From NCBI GenBank assembly GCA_028023455.1, contig JAQFVV010006200.1, forward strand, positions 8,046,521-8,110,520: a stretch of 64,000 nt of DNA. The letters run 5' to 3'. The notes under the pieces were generated by a model. That model made no database searches, had not been told where the DNA came from, and saw only the letters and a list, made by a program, of their open reading frames with translations. Shown piece after piece: positions 26,280-38,608 of the stretch. Positions within the stretch are counted from its first letter, which is position 1; each line of letters begins with the position of its first letter. Origin of the DNA: Epiperipatus broadwayi (Eukaryota; Onychophora; Udeonychophora; Euonychophora; Peripatidae). Made by a program: the position numbers and the translations under genes.

Positions 26280-26570
26280 ATTTTTGTAGTGTAATTTTCA
26301 CTACACCATTCATGCAAGGTAGGACCTAGTTTCTATTCTCTTTTAACGCTTTGTAGAGAAATATTATTCATAAATATATGATCAAAGACATAAAAAAAGA
26401 TCTACGATCTCCAAGATTCACATTTTGTGCTATGCTTATGATTACATCCCTTCACATGGTGCTAAAAGTGGATAGAAACCAGTCCCTGCCTTGTGTGAGC
26501 GTGGTGCAGTGAAAATTACACTGCAGATATATTTTAATCATTATTGGATAATCTCTAGTCTAATGAATGA
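26280..26570. repeat. Two inverted half-units of the 358-bp hammerhead-repeat family
   Basis: The left part (26285-26428, minus sense) and right part (26430-26570, plus sense) both match the 57.5-58.8 kb array. Shared blocks include GTGGATAGAAACCAGTCCCT, GTAGTGTAATTTTCACTACA-type ends, TTGGATAATCTCTAGTC and AAGATCTACGATCTCCAAGA. The units meet head to head at about 26429, and the CTGATGA box has been lost. It shows the same direct/inverted style as the other arrays. Confidence 0.6.
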
Positions 26571-27439
26571 CTAATTAAAAATTATTAATGAATAACTCGG
26601 TCAATTTAATAATCCTGAGTTTTCTTATTTTTGGCAGCTAACAAATAATTCAGTCTATTTAATAATCCTTGGTTTTTCTTATTTTTGGCATGCAAATGAA
26701 TATCTATTGAGTAATTCTTGATTTTCCTTATTTTGTCTAGTCAGTTGTCAGTATGTTTTCTTCTTAATTTATCAACAGGTATAATTTGGGCGGAATGGTG
26801 ATTTCAATTTATCAACAAGATAAGCACATTTTTTCTAAATGATTGTGAATGTCTTTTTTTCTATAACTAGGGTAAGACTTTGCAACTTTCTTACTTATGG
26901 AGTCACATGGTAGGAGAAAGAGATGAATAACTGTGGCTGAGCACTATGGCAGCACAAACAGTCTTCTGAGTCATTGTATAATTATTTTTCCTTCACTGGT
27001 TGCTGTCTATTAACTTCGCTACAGACTGTAGGAAGTTTGGTTTACTCTCTTTTATGACAGCTTTTATAACTAACTGTCAGTGTTTATTAAAAAATATTTA
27101 TTGATCAATATTTCGTTTAACACCTTCCAGGTATCCACATCCAAAACTTATCTATTTCATTCAATCTCTGATTACATGCTTATTGATCAACAATTAAAAT
27201 TCAGAAATTGCTTCTTTATACATTTTAATTTGTTGGAAAACAAACTGAGATTAATTATTAAATTTAATAATTTGATAACTTTTGGTTACTATTAATTCTG
27301 ACAAGTCTGATTTGTTTCTTTTATGAACAACATTTTAATCCATTTTATTTCTTTTATTATACTTGTACGTTATAATTATTAACTTATGATTTGTTTGTTT
27401 TTTTTGTTTGTTTGTTTTTTTCAATAAAATGACTATAAT

Positions 27440-27830
27440 TTTTAAAGAATGTTTATTACTATATCCTATTGATACTACGAGAATTCATTTAACTCTCTCT
27501 TTACCAAGCCTAAATCATTTTCTTTTTTATCTTGTAACTAGCTATGCAATACTACAATATATTTTTACTCCCTTAGTTTCCCATTTTTAATCATAAAATA
27601 CTTTTTGGAAAACTGTTGTAAAATGTTTTGGAGATATGAAATTATCCTGTGTTATATATCCTTATCAATATTAGTCTTCTTAGTACTATCATATAATTTA
27701 ATCATTACTGTTCTTTTTTGTGATGTATATTCTTCAGATTATGACACTTTTCTGCATCTATATCTTGATTTTCAGACTTCTCTGCAGTTTTCCTGAATAA
27801 TCTCTACTACCAGAAACTCAGTCAAAACAT
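27440..27830 (-). pseudogene. Short LINE reverse-transcriptase fragment
   Basis: 27555-27710 is collinear with 30930-31075: shared CCCTTAGTTTCCCAT-type, AAATACTTTTTGTAAAACTG-type and TTTTGGAAATATGGAAT-type tracts are visible with mismatches. No frame is open on the coding (minus) strand; the plus-strand 60-63-codon frames here are shadows. Confidence 0.5.
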
Positions 27831-28253
27831 TGATATAATGCTATTATTAATAACAATATGTAAATATATACATAGAAGAATCTGAAATATAAATTCCCAT
27901 TATTTATTCCTAAATATCATTTACGTATGTTAGATATACTTTACATTTATTAAATATAAAATTTTGATAATGCTCAGATTAAACTGGCAGAAAGCAAAGC
28001 ATTTTTCAAATGAATATTAAAGTCTGCAATAAGTATTTATTTATTTTGTTAATTAAATCATGTGACATTTGACTTTCGAATTGATTGCTGAGAATGACCC
28101 TTCCATTTAGTTTACTTTTTTTCTTTCAACTTTTCCATGAACCTGTAGATCTTCACAATCAATAAACAAATACTGACTACAACAATTTCTAAATGTTATA
28201 TTTCTAATTTATTTTATTTGCATTATTTAAGATTACTTTTATCTTTTTTATAG

Positions 28254-28795
28254 TTTCACTACCAAAAGAAGTGGAAGAAGGTGGACAAGGATGTGACAGT
28301 AGTGGGAATAAAATAAATAATCGAAAAAATTCCAAGAGTATTCAAACTTGTTTTTCAAATTATCAGGTCAAAAGCACAGCTACTCAAACAGATTGTAGAT
28401 TAGATCACATTTTAAATTTAAAGAAGAAATTTGACAAACTTCAAGCTAAGTGCCAGCTTATGCAAAAAAAGAGAAAAGAAATTGATCCATTTTGTAAAAA
28501 CTTTACAAAAAAGTATATTAAATGGATGGCTTCTATACCTCCTAAATATATGAAAAAAGAAGTTGTAGAATTAATTATTAATCAGATGAATTTTCATAAT
28601 ATGAATAAAGGATTTAGGTGGACAAATGATTTTAAAAATTTTTGTGTACGCTTTTTAAATAGAAGTCCTTCTGGATATAAATTTCTGAAAGAATATTTAA
28701 TGTTACCAACTGTTAAAACGCTTCAACGATTTAGTAAAAACCAGCAAATACTTAAGAGTTTAGTTGAAAATGATTTCCATAATTATTCTAAGTGA
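28254..28795 (+). CDS. THAP-domain protein, exon 3 (residues 122-301, P-element-transposase-like C-terminus)
   Basis: The terminal coding exon follows ATAG|TT and ends in TGA at 28793-28795. In order it encodes a polar Gly/Ser/Asn linker (123-160), a STATQTD motif near 162-168, and a lysine-rich amphipathic, probably coiled-coil segment (about 171-199). A helical region with WMASIP and ELIINQM follows. Last comes RW..DFKNF.VRFLNRSPSGYKF, then a Leu-Pro-x-x-x-Thr-Leu block (244-281). The last part matches the pattern of the P-element/THAP9-type transposase segment before the catalytic domain. The protein stops at 301 residues, so no RNase H-like (DDE) core exists. It is a THAP regulator of transposase ancestry or a truncated transposase relative. 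The frame is intact. The first AATAAA noticed downstream is at 29482; its use is unproven. Confidence 0.87.
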
Positions 28796-30200
28796 AAAAA
28801 ACAAATCATTTGATTCTTTAACTCTATTCTACTGCCATCTGTAGGAAGCTTGAATAATCAGTGATTACCAAATAGAAGAGCAATCAAATTTCATGCCTAG
28901 ATCAGTTTCTAGTTTTCGTCTTTGTCATTAAGGTCTTGCAAACTAATAACCTAAAGTTGAAAATACTTTAAGGTTTTCAAGCCAAATGAAGCTGCTTGAA
29001 TAGTTATAAAGATCTAATACTAGTTTAGTAACTGTATATTTTAATATTTTTTTTTTTTAAATTGTAACCATATTTTTTCTCTGGATAGGAATATTTTATC
29101 TCCTATTAATTTTCATATTACCTTTTATAAAATTTCAAAAATTCTCTGGACATTTAGCTTTTATAATAGTTCATTAGCATTTCTTTGGTCTATATTTTAA
29201 AAGCAACTTATCTGATGGAAATCATTACTTAAAGTTGTGAAGCAAATACTATAAGGACAGCTACTGGTGAATACTGTATTTTTGTTTAGAGGAAAAATAC
29301 TTTTGCATAAGTAATTAAGGATTACCATGAGAAATATAACAGGTACAATCACTTATGTTTTGCAGAGACTTCGCATCTTTTCACATATTCATCTGTCAGT
29401 TATCAGAAGATTTGGCCTTGTACAAAAAGCTATTAAGTAGATCAGTTAACTCAAGGTATAATTTTACTCTTTAATACTTGAAATAAAATTCCTCTTTTCC
29501 AGATGTTAGATCAAAAATCCTTTTAAACAACAGAAGAATTTTAGTATAAGAATTGATTTTTGTCCCTAAACTTTTTCAAAATCCAAATATAAAATCTACT
29601 GGATTTGATCTTCCTAACATTAATGGAATCTCATTAACAGATTCGTAATCATACTTGCTATTCTTATTGACTTCAGAAATGGAATTTAAGAACTTTGGAT
29701 TCCAGTAGTTGTGGATAAACATGAAATATGACTCACATAATGACTGATAATAAAATCATTAGTAACTTTAACTCCTGGTTGGAATCTCTAGATTCCTTCA
29801 TAATGTCAGCTTCTAAAAAAACAAAGAATTAATATATTAAATAAAATAAATAAGAATCATAGTTTAATTAAAATTAGCATTTACTCAAGGAAAAAGTTTA
29901 ATATATTTTATTATAAGTTACCTACACAACACACACATACATAAAATAGAGGTTGCTTTGACAACAGTTTGAGATTGTTGATTGTTATCTATATTGGGAT
30001 TGTCTAAGTGTTGATTGGTTTCTAATGGATATATATATACATTAAGGTTATCATTCAAAAGATTTTTTTTTAATCCGTATGAAAAAAATTAATAATAAAG
30101 TATATTTTTAATGATATTTGAATAAATAATATAAAAACTCTGTCAGATAATATTTGAATAATTTAACTTAAATTATAAAATTAAATATTTATAACTTATT
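28796..30200. other. 3' flank of the THAP gene
   Basis: Non-coding. It should contain the 3' UTR; a candidate polyadenylation hexamer AATAAA lies at 29482-29487 and others near 29840. No repeat was identified. Confidence 0.35.
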
Positions 30201-32130
30201 CTCATTAATCATTTGTTTCTAAAATTTCTACATTTTTGTATAGTTGTCCATATATTTACCAATATGTGTCATCATCATTTTGATTCAGTTTCTCTGGTCC
30301 CTATGCTTTTTTCACATCATACTAGAAAACATCTTTTATTTTATTCATCCATCTCACGTCCCTTTCTAGGTTTTTTACATATTTTAGGGATAGCAATTTA
30401 AAAATTTGATTGTTCATCTATTATTATCTCTTCTGGCAATATGTCCAGCCAAGTTCCAAATGATCTCTTTTATGATATCTCCTTGTTATTTCTTATATAT
30501 ATATTCATACTTTGTTGACTGATTGAAATCTCTGTATTGTTCCTTTGTTAAGTGTCTAAGTCTTAGATCTATAAGCAAAGACTGGTAAAATATATTTTAA
30601 AAATCTTTCTTTTTGAACACTTAAACATATTTTCCTTTAATACTAAATCCTAAGTTTTATTCTGTTATTAATTTCAGTCAATATGTTCCATTTGTGTTAT
30701 TAATCTGATAAGATATTAGTAATTGTTAACTTCTGATTCATGATTATTAATCTTTATTTTCTTCTTCAGAGATAACCTTTTGAATACTCCTTAGTATTTG
30801 CCTTTAGATCTACTTTTTTATTTTTATCTACTACTCTTGTAGTATTTCCCAAAGTGTTGAAGCATTATTTGCAAAAACAAACACATTATCTGCAATATGT
30901 TTTTATTGGAGAGTTTTGCATGTTTTTATTCCCTTAGATTCCCATTTTAATTCACGAAATACTTTTTGTAAAACTGCTGTATAAAGTTTTGGAAATATGG
31001 AATCACCCTATTATACACCCTTCTCAATGTTAATCATCTTAGTATCTTCATGTAATCTAATCACTGTTATTGCATTTTCTTCAGGATATGATAATAGCCT
31101 GGGTCCTTACCTTCATGTTCAAAAGCTTTAATCATCATGAAAATAGTTATAACAAGTGCCTTTTCATAATCTACAAATCCAGAGTGCAACTCATTTTAAT
31201 TGGAGTTTTCTGCAACTCTCAATATTTAAAGGTGATCCATTGTGCTAAAACTATTTTTAAATCCAGTTTGTTCGTTTAGGGTAGTTAGAATCCAAAATTC
31301 ATCAGAAATGAGTTATAATTATCTTAGTAAAGATTTTTTAGAACTGATAGAATTTGGATAAATCTGTGATTTCTAATATTTTTATCATTTTTTTAAATAT
31401 CAATAATATTACTGCATTCTTCCAATCATCATGTACATCTTTACTATTTAGACATTTCGTATATAGCTTTGCCAAGAATTTTTGTACTTCTTCACATGCT
31501 TTTTTAAAAACATCAACAATAATTCTATCATTTCCTGAAGCTTTTCCCTTCATCATAGACTTAATTGCTTGTCTTACTTCTTTATTTAAAGTATTTGGCA
31601 ATTCAGAAAATGTAATAATTGAAGGGGACGCACTGCTTTTTTATTACTATATAAATCTTTATAGAATACTTCCACACATTTCATGATGTCCCTCTTTTTA
31701 ATAATAATTCCATCTTTTCTTATTGCTGAAATATCTCTTTTTCCAATTCCAAGATATGGTTTTACACTTTTGAGACTTTTGTTCTTTTCTATAGCTTTCC
31801 TTGCTAATTCACAATTATATTTTTTTATATCATTATTAATTTTTTTCGTATCGTTTTATAAAACTCTAGATATTCAATTTTTCTTAACAGATCATTTTTG
31901 AAGATGCTCATATTACTTTTTTTTTTTTTTTTGCTTTTTCTTTCTCCCAGTAGAAAAAGTTATTGGTAAATTACAGTCTTTTTATTTATATATATACAAG
32001 CTATCTTTCTTGGTTTAATAGAATATCAGTTTTGTTTTTTATTGATTTCAATAAAGTGTGAGCCATCTTCAAAATCTGTTAATATTTTTAAATGATTTGC
32101 AAGTAGTAATTTAAATTCAATGGGTTATTT
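30200..32130 (-). pseudogene. Long LINE relic, linker to C-terminus, minus strand
   Basis: It is the same family as 14700-17460. On the minus strand, 32120-31960 encodes the endonuclease-RT linker. 31601-31338 is still open for 87 codons with KSMMKGKASGNDRI, LAKLYTKCLN and WKNAVILLIFKK, the start of the reverse transcriptase. 31060-30600 covers the later RT, and 30370-30330 the KPRKGREMDE C-terminal block. Frameshifts separate these parts. A very short SINE remnant with its own target-site duplication interrupts it at 30897-30930. Confidence 0.7.
30897..30930 (+). mobile_element. 12-bp SINE 3'-end remnant between 11-bp direct repeats
   Basis: ATGTTTTTATT (30897-30907), GGAGAGTTTTGC (30908-30919), then ATGTTTTTATT again (30920-30930). 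The 12-bp middle equals the 3' end of the SINE copies at 17550 and 32565. The other LINE copies lack this insertion at the equivalent place. The simplest reading is an extremely 5'-truncated SINE insertion. Confidence 0.5.
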
Positions 32131-32545
32131 CTGAAGGTTAGGAATATCAACTATTAATACTGTCTATATTTGTTTATTATATAAATAATCACACAGCAAT
32201 GACAACACTGTATTGGCATAGACAATGTAAACTTGTCTTGCTTAGTTCCTCTAAGGTTTCAAAGAGGAATCAAAGGATCTTTTAGTTAACTAATTATTTT
32301 CTGTAGCTGAATAGCCTTATTGTTGAAGATTTAAAAAAAAAGTTGAAGCATTGAAAATATGACAGAAATGGGCATGATTCAAGGATTCTAAGCTCCAGAG
32401 TCTGCAAGTTACCATTGCATTAAATCATTTAGCACTTAACAGCATGTATTTACTTATATATTATAGGGTTTAAGTACAGTATACTAGATATTATTTATGG
32501 TTATTATATTAAATAATTGATTTATTATATAATTTTAGTTGTTCA

Positions 32546-32772
32546 TTTTATTTTACTACTTAAACCACTAAACATCACATGATTTCCATCTCTTATGCTA
32601 GCATATAACTGATGAAGGCCACAAGCCAGAAACTAGTCTGGGGATATTGGATGAGTAGGCACTAAATGGGGATTTTATGCACAAGTCTTCTGGCATCCAT
32701 TAATTACTCTGTCTTGCTTTGAGTGGCACTACTGTAAGGAGAGTTTTGCCTGTTTTTATTTTACTACTTAAA
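32546..32772 (+). mobile_element. Fullest SINE/retrozyme-like copy with a 19-bp target-site duplication
   Basis: TTTTATTTTACTACTTAAA occurs at 32546-32564 and 32754-32772. The 189-bp body (32565-32753) starts CCACTAAACATCACATG and ends GGAGAGTTTTGCCTGT. It carries a CTGATGA box at 32609 and GAAAC..GTC at 32629-32638, which make a hammerhead-like core (separate entry). There is no tRNA-like head. The long perfect duplication shows retroposition and a fairly recent insertion. Confidence 0.8.
32600..32650 (+). ncRNA. Hammerhead-like ribozyme core in the SINE
   Basis: CTGATGA (32609-32615) is followed by a stem II with GGC/GCC pairing around CACAA, then GAAAC and TA, then GTC (32636-32638). Stem III is only two base pairs (AC/GT), as in many animal type I hammerheads. 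Predicted cleavage is after C32638. Defects are an A-A mismatch at the base of stem II, where the consensus has G-C, and poor stem I pairing in this copy. The sister copy at 51688 keeps the complementary TCCTCA strand of stem I, so the family form could pair. Activity of this copy is doubtful. Confidence 0.5.
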
Positions 32773-35700
32773 TTGCTAAATAAAGGAAAGAGTGCTTAAA
32801 ATAAGTTCGTTTGTGTTTGAATCTGATATGTAGAAAAAGATTTTAACAACTGATAAAAAATTTGCATGTGTGATAGATCGATCCCTTTTATTTTTCCAAC
32901 TAGCTTTATTGCTTGTTATATTTTTCTTTTTTGTGTGTCACTATCACCTTATTATCAGTTGATAGATCCAGATAGTTGATGAAGAAAATGTGAAAAAAGA
33001 AAGAATTGTATTAATTAGAAACTTAAACAATCTGGAGCAACATTTAAAATTTCAATTATGTATTTAAAATATAAAGACAATCTTCTTAAAATTTCAATCT
33101 GATAACTTTTTTTAAATAAAAATTCTGAATTGCAATATATATTTTATTTTCAAATTCTCCAAGAATATAAAGTTAAAATCAAAACAAGAATTGGTTTTGT
33201 AAAACCAATAATGAAATAAAGAAAACTTCTGGGAATCTCTTGCATTTAATATCTCACAACAAATTCAAATATATTTCTTCAATAAAATTGAAAATCATCA
33301 AAGTTTGCCTGTTATAGCTATATATGTATCTCAAATTAAATACTTAATAAGTACGAGATAAAAGCCATTACAAATGAAGTTTTATATTCATTTCTGTCAG
33401 TGCACAGATATATGTATTGTAAAACTCATCGTATTTGTTTTCTATCAGATAATTTCATAAAATATGTTATTCTCTTATTTGTTCAACTCCAACTCCCTTC
33501 ATGCACATCTTTTTATGAATATTTAATTAGAAAACTTGGATATTGTCAAACAATAATAGAATATATGGTAATAATTTTATTATTTAGCAAAAATATTTGC
33601 AAAGTTAAAATTCTGTAAGCCATTGAAGTTGTTTCTATTAATATTAAAATAAGAAGAGTGTATTAAAATATGTAAAAGGTATTATAATATATGTCAAAGT
33701 TTACAGATTTAAATGTTATAAAATACAGTAGAATGTTTATTAAAAATATATACCTTGAAAAAGTACTTCTTTGTTTATACATAGATAATATATATAAAAT
33801 AAAGTCCTTTATTTAAATCATTTAACTATGCTTATGAATGAAATTGTATCTTACATAAGTCCATGTGTGTCTATTTTTTATTACTTATAGATGATTTTAC
33901 TATTTGAAATGTGAGCATATTTATTCTAAAATTTAATTTTAAAATCTGATAAGAACATTGTTCAGTAGAGCTTAGAATTCAACATTCATTCTAATATTGA
34001 TTTGATCAAAAATGTAAATTGGTAAATAATCTATATTTATATAACTTACACTGTATTATCTGTCTAAGTTCTCTTGAAGATGAGAATTTCTTCAATGGAA
34101 ATTTAGTCATTGTTTATAGATATTAGAAATGATAAATTTCTCTAATTTGTTTATTAAGAATATGTATTCAGATATGTCTAGATATATAATATAGATGAGA
34201 AATTTCTCTTTTCATGTAGAAATATTTTCAATGTTTTATGTACAATAGAGATGAAAAATTCCTCTGTGTGTTGGTGAAAAATGTGTTTTAGAAATTTTAT
34301 ATGTAATAGAGATATATGAGATTCTTGTAGACATCTAGCAGCTGCTAGTGTGGATAATAAAGTTAAAAGATTCATCAGTCTTTAGATATATATAATCATG
34401 AATTCCTAGATAAGATTTTAATAATTTTCTAATATTTTATTAAGTGCATTTATTCCAACAAAAATTGATTTACTCACACCATATATTTTAAATAGATGTC
34501 TAATTTTTAAACTAATATATATATTCATGTTATGGTATAAGATAAATAAGCACAATAGAAAAAGACATTTAAAATTATTAGTGATCTGTTAATATATATT
34601 GTTATGAAACACTTGTAGCTAATTTTGATTGAATTTTGCATATGAATATATATTATTTTCATATATCTAAATTGTCTTTTTAAACTTTTAAGCCATTATT
34701 TATCATAAAAATATTTTTAAAGAGATTAGATATAAAATAATTGTACTAAGGATGAAAGAGTTATTTTTCTAGTTGTTTTTAATATAATCCTCTAGATTCT
34801 TCCTCTTCTTCTTCCTTAGTTTTGCTTTCTTTATACAGTATATAACATCAAATTAATAAATAGATTTTGCTAAAAGTGTAAGAGTGGAGGTTTGATGTTA
34901 TTTTCTAATTGTTCTGAATCATAAATGATATGTTAATTATTATTTATAATTGCCCAATTCATTGTTGAATAAATTTTGATTCTTAAAATTTAGAATCATT
35001 ACCTGTCATTATTTTAATAACAATTATTGACTTAGTTCTTAAGTTTCATGCTTTTGAGAAAAGCTTAATATTGAGGGCATATGCTTAACTGGAAGATTAG
35101 AAAAGGGAAGGGATGAATTATGAATCTGGATATAATTATTAAGAGTTAGGGATATGCATATAAAATTATGAAATATTGCTGATTAAAAGGAAAATGCAGT
35201 GATTTGATTATATATCTAATGCCTTTTAATATATTGCTTGATTAATGGATTAATTACTAAAACTGTGGGAGATCTGAAATTCATTTCTTGGGGATTACTG
35301 GTCCTCAAGGTAGCACTACAACGAGTATTTTATTATACTTCCTATGAATCAAGAGTTTTCTATTGTTATATATTTAATTGATATTTGTTATTGAATTGAT
35401 GATTTCTATGTGGATTAGTAAGTGGAAACAGCTATTCTCAGTCACACACACATATATATCTATATACTTTGAGAAAATAATGGATCATCATTCTTATTTC
35501 CATAAATTAATGTTTCTAAACCAGATACCTAAGTTTAAACCTCCATACAATTTTGTTCTTCATTTAATATCTAATCCTTCATTTAGTTCCATTACATTAA
35601 ACTTGACTTTGCCAATGAATATCTCCATTGATATTCCATGATTATAACCATAAGTCATGGCGTACAAGTTGATGATCCAACATATTATAATGCCTTGATT

Positions 35701-37634
35701 ATCTTCTATTGCATATCATTTGGTAGCCTATCTCTTGTCCCCTTTTGATACATTTTTAACATTAAAACATTTTGTTTCATAAAGGATATTGTTTGAAGCA
35801 TTCATAATTATTGCTAGAGTGTTCTTATAAAAATTATGTTGACATCAGATTAATACATATGATTACTATATAGAAAACAAAATCCGAATTTTAGTTGATA
35901 ATTTTGTTACTACTCTATCTAGTTAACCATATTACTTTCATAGTGAAGCTGAAAGATTGAGATAAATACTCTCTAGATATTGTTACAAAAATGGTGAAAT
36001 ATTGCTAAAACTTTGTGAATCACAAGGAAAATTATATATTTATTCTCTTATGTTCGTTTTATATCCCTATTAAGATTCAAATTCAAAGTTCTATTTGCCA
36101 GCAATATGACACTAGATAGTTCTATATTATAATGGTTTTTTTTTTTTGTCCTTTCTCAGTAAAATTATTTTTCAATCTTTCACTATGTATACATATTGAA
36201 ACAGTATTAAAAAAAAATCTTTTATGATTTATTAATACACGAATTAAACTTCTGCATAATCTTAATAATGAATGCCATCTTTTAATAAATGAATGCATTA
36301 ATCATCAATTAATTAGGGTAAAGATTGTTATATTATTGTTAACTTAGCTAAAAATAATTAATAACAAATTATATACATACATGGCATTATTTTAACATCA
36401 ACTCATTTTCCATATATGATATATATGTTTGAAAACTTTTATTTCTGTCTTTCATATTTCAAATGGATTAATAAAAAGATCAGGAGAGAGCAAATGATTC
36501 CTAACATGCATTTCTGTAAAATTAGCATTATCAATTGACCAAATCATTGTATCTTTATCATTGTTAATTATTTATATTTTGTCAGAATTGTATTGCTCTG
36601 CATGGATTAATTCAATGATAGAGTGGCAAACTCAGAGGTTCGGATCCATAGAATGCTTCCAGTTCTACCACTTCCTGGGCTCAAATTTTTACAAACTCCC
36701 AAATACAAATATGAAACTCTTTAAAAATCTTGATGATAAAAAACAAAAAAAAAAATGATAAAGAAATGGTGATCATGTGATGCTTATTGGCTTAAAACCT
36801 TGATGATAATTACCATAGATAAACACATTAGTGTTATTAATAGTTATTTACGTATCTAGAAATTATATCAGATCAGATAAATATTTTAAACTTTAATTAA
36901 AGATTTATTTATTTCTTTTTACAAACTACATACATAAATATTTTAACTCCACTCCATATTTCCACACATGTGCAATATTAAATATATACATTTGGAAATT
37001 TTTATTTAACACTTATAATTCAAAAAAATACATAAGACATCAGAAAAGACAAACACTGATATATTTATAGATAAATGTAATGAATAATCATATATTGGTT
37101 AAAGATTATTACACAGTTGGTATTTATGCTTGTAAATTAAATGAAGACTAACTAATAAGATATGAAAATGTTTGAGAAAAGTAGGAATGCCTGAGTCATT
37201 GTTTTAATGCCTTTATTTATTTGAAGTGTGGTATTGTTGAATAGGAATTTTGAAATATATTTAATATTGCACATGTGAGATTGTAAACTTATGACATGAA
37301 TTTTATATAATTAATAAGAAGGAATATATTAAATTTAAGAGTTTATAATTGAAATAATATAATAAACCCCAATCTAATACATAATTATTAATTTTGATTT
37401 ATCCAAAAATATGACATTTGTCATTAAACTTATATAGTTTAATGCTCTTATGTCCTGAGAAAATGGATAAACAATTTAAATAAAGATTGTCTGAGATAAT
37501 ATGATGGCTTTGGCCAACTGACAATGATAGTTTGGCAAAAATACATCTTCAAGATCATTTGCCTTTGTTTTTATATGTCTTTATTCTTTTATTTGAAGTG
37601 TGATAATTTTAAAGTTTTCATTATATATATATAT
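32773..37634. other. Long AT-rich stretch, mostly featureless
   Basis: No exon was recognised. A degenerate ~62-bp tandem repeat lies at 34075-34330. A more complex patch at 36585-36700 (containing GAGGTTCGGATCC) may be an old SINE but cannot be assigned. Poly-T runs occur at 36130 and elsewhere. Confidence 0.45.
34075..34330. repeat. Degenerate ~62-bp tandem repeat, about four units
   Basis: Units begin with AGATGAGAA.TTTCT, AGAAATGATAAATTTCTCT, AGATGAGAAATTTCTC, AGAGATGAAAAATTCCTC and AGAGATATATGAG. Each is followed by a T-rich half that often ends ATGTA.AAT. The 65-codon minus-strand frame here merely spans this repeat. Confidence 0.4.
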
Positions 37635-37733
37635 GATCACTAGATGGAGCGTTACTAATAGCCCACTATCAAGCTTTGTTTACACAAACGCTGAGAGAGA
37701 TAGAATTTAATGTCTCTTTCAAATTGTCTCCAA

Positions 37734-37778
37734 CCTTTAAACCATGGTTTCGAGCTAATTGGCTCACATCAGTAAAGG
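37734..37778 (-). ncRNA. Hammerhead-like ribozyme, unit A1
   Basis: On the minus strand CCUUUA is followed by CUGAUGU, a GAGC/GCUC stem II with loop CAAUUA, GAAACC, AU, GGUU, and then UAAAGG. Stem I (CCUUUA with UAAAGG) pairs 6/6 across the predicted cleavage site, between 37740 and 37739. Stem II pairs 4/4, and stem III is ACC/GGU with a very short loop. The single departure is U for the conserved A at core position 9. Cleavage triplet GUU is allowed by the NUH rule. Confidence 0.55.
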
Positions 37779-38149
37779 GTAGAAAGACTAGAAACTAGAT
37801 CTAAACACCAACTTTACTAATCAGCATTTATGAAACACTTTTCTATCAGCCTGAGAGAATGAATTTTTCAACTACATAAATATCTTCAAATCCAGTCAAA
37901 CAAACTATATAGCTATATGGGTCTGAATTCAGTTCAGTTTCACCATATAGTAAAAGCCTCTGCAATCTATATCATTACAAATACCTTCAAGGGTACATTT
38001 ATGATAAACAAAACAAGTTATAAATTCCGTAATTTGCTATAGCTTGCATTTTATGATCACTAGATGGAGCTTTACCAATAGCCCACTATCAAGCTTTGTT
38101 TACACAAATGCTGAGAGAGAATTCAATATCTCTTTCAAATTGTCTCCAA

Positions 38150-38194
38150 TCTTTAAACCATGGTTTCGAGCTAGTTGGCTCACGTCAGTAAAGG
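38150..38194 (-). ncRNA. Hammerhead-like ribozyme, unit A2
   Basis: It has the same layout as A1. The core is CUGACGU and stem II is GAGC/GCUC. Stem I has one mismatch at its outer end (UAAAGA opposite CCUUUA). It also carries U at core position 9. Confidence 0.5.
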
Positions 38195-38563
38195 GTAGGA
38201 AGACTAGAAACTAGATCTAAACCCCAACTCTACTAATCAGCATTTATGAAACACTTTTCTATCAGCCTGAAAGCATGAATTTTTCAGATACGTAAATATC
38301 TTCAAATCCAGTCAAACAAACTAGATAGCTATATGGGTCTGAATTCAGTTCAGTTTCACCATATAGTAAAAGCCTCTGCAATCTATATCATTACAAAAAC
38401 CTTCAAAGGTACATTTATGATAAACAAAACAAGTTATCTATCTAGTTTGTTTGACTGGATTTGAAGATATTTATGTATCTGAAAAATTCAGGCTGATAGA
38501 AAAGTGTTTCATAAATGCTGATTAGTAGAGTTGGTGCTTAGATCTAGTTTCTAGTCTTCCTAC

Positions 38564-38608
38564 CCTTTACTGACGTGAGCTAACTAGCTCAAAACCATGG
38601 TTTAAAGG
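38564..38608 (+). ncRNA. Hammerhead-like ribozyme, unit B1 (core damaged)
   Basis: Stem I (CCUUUA/UAAAGG), core CUGACGU and stem II GAGC/GCUC are present, but GAAA has become AAAA (G12 to A at 38591). G12 is essential in known hammerheads, so this copy is probably inactive. Confidence 0.5.

Larger units (their letters stand above)
20173..28253 (+). other. THAP gene intron 2 (8,081 bp)
   Basis: The donor is GTAAGA and the acceptor is TCTTTTTTATAG|T. The intron contains an unexplained G+C-richer block (21950-24060), a minus-strand LINE relic (24600-25470), a pair of inverted hammerhead-family half units (26280-26570) and a short minus-strand LINE fragment (27440-27830). I see no further exon. 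Confidence 0.75.

Noticed and set aside
31354-31901. Plus-strand frames of 110 and 72 codons
   Set aside because: They are antisense shadows of the minus-strand LINE reverse-transcriptase relic.
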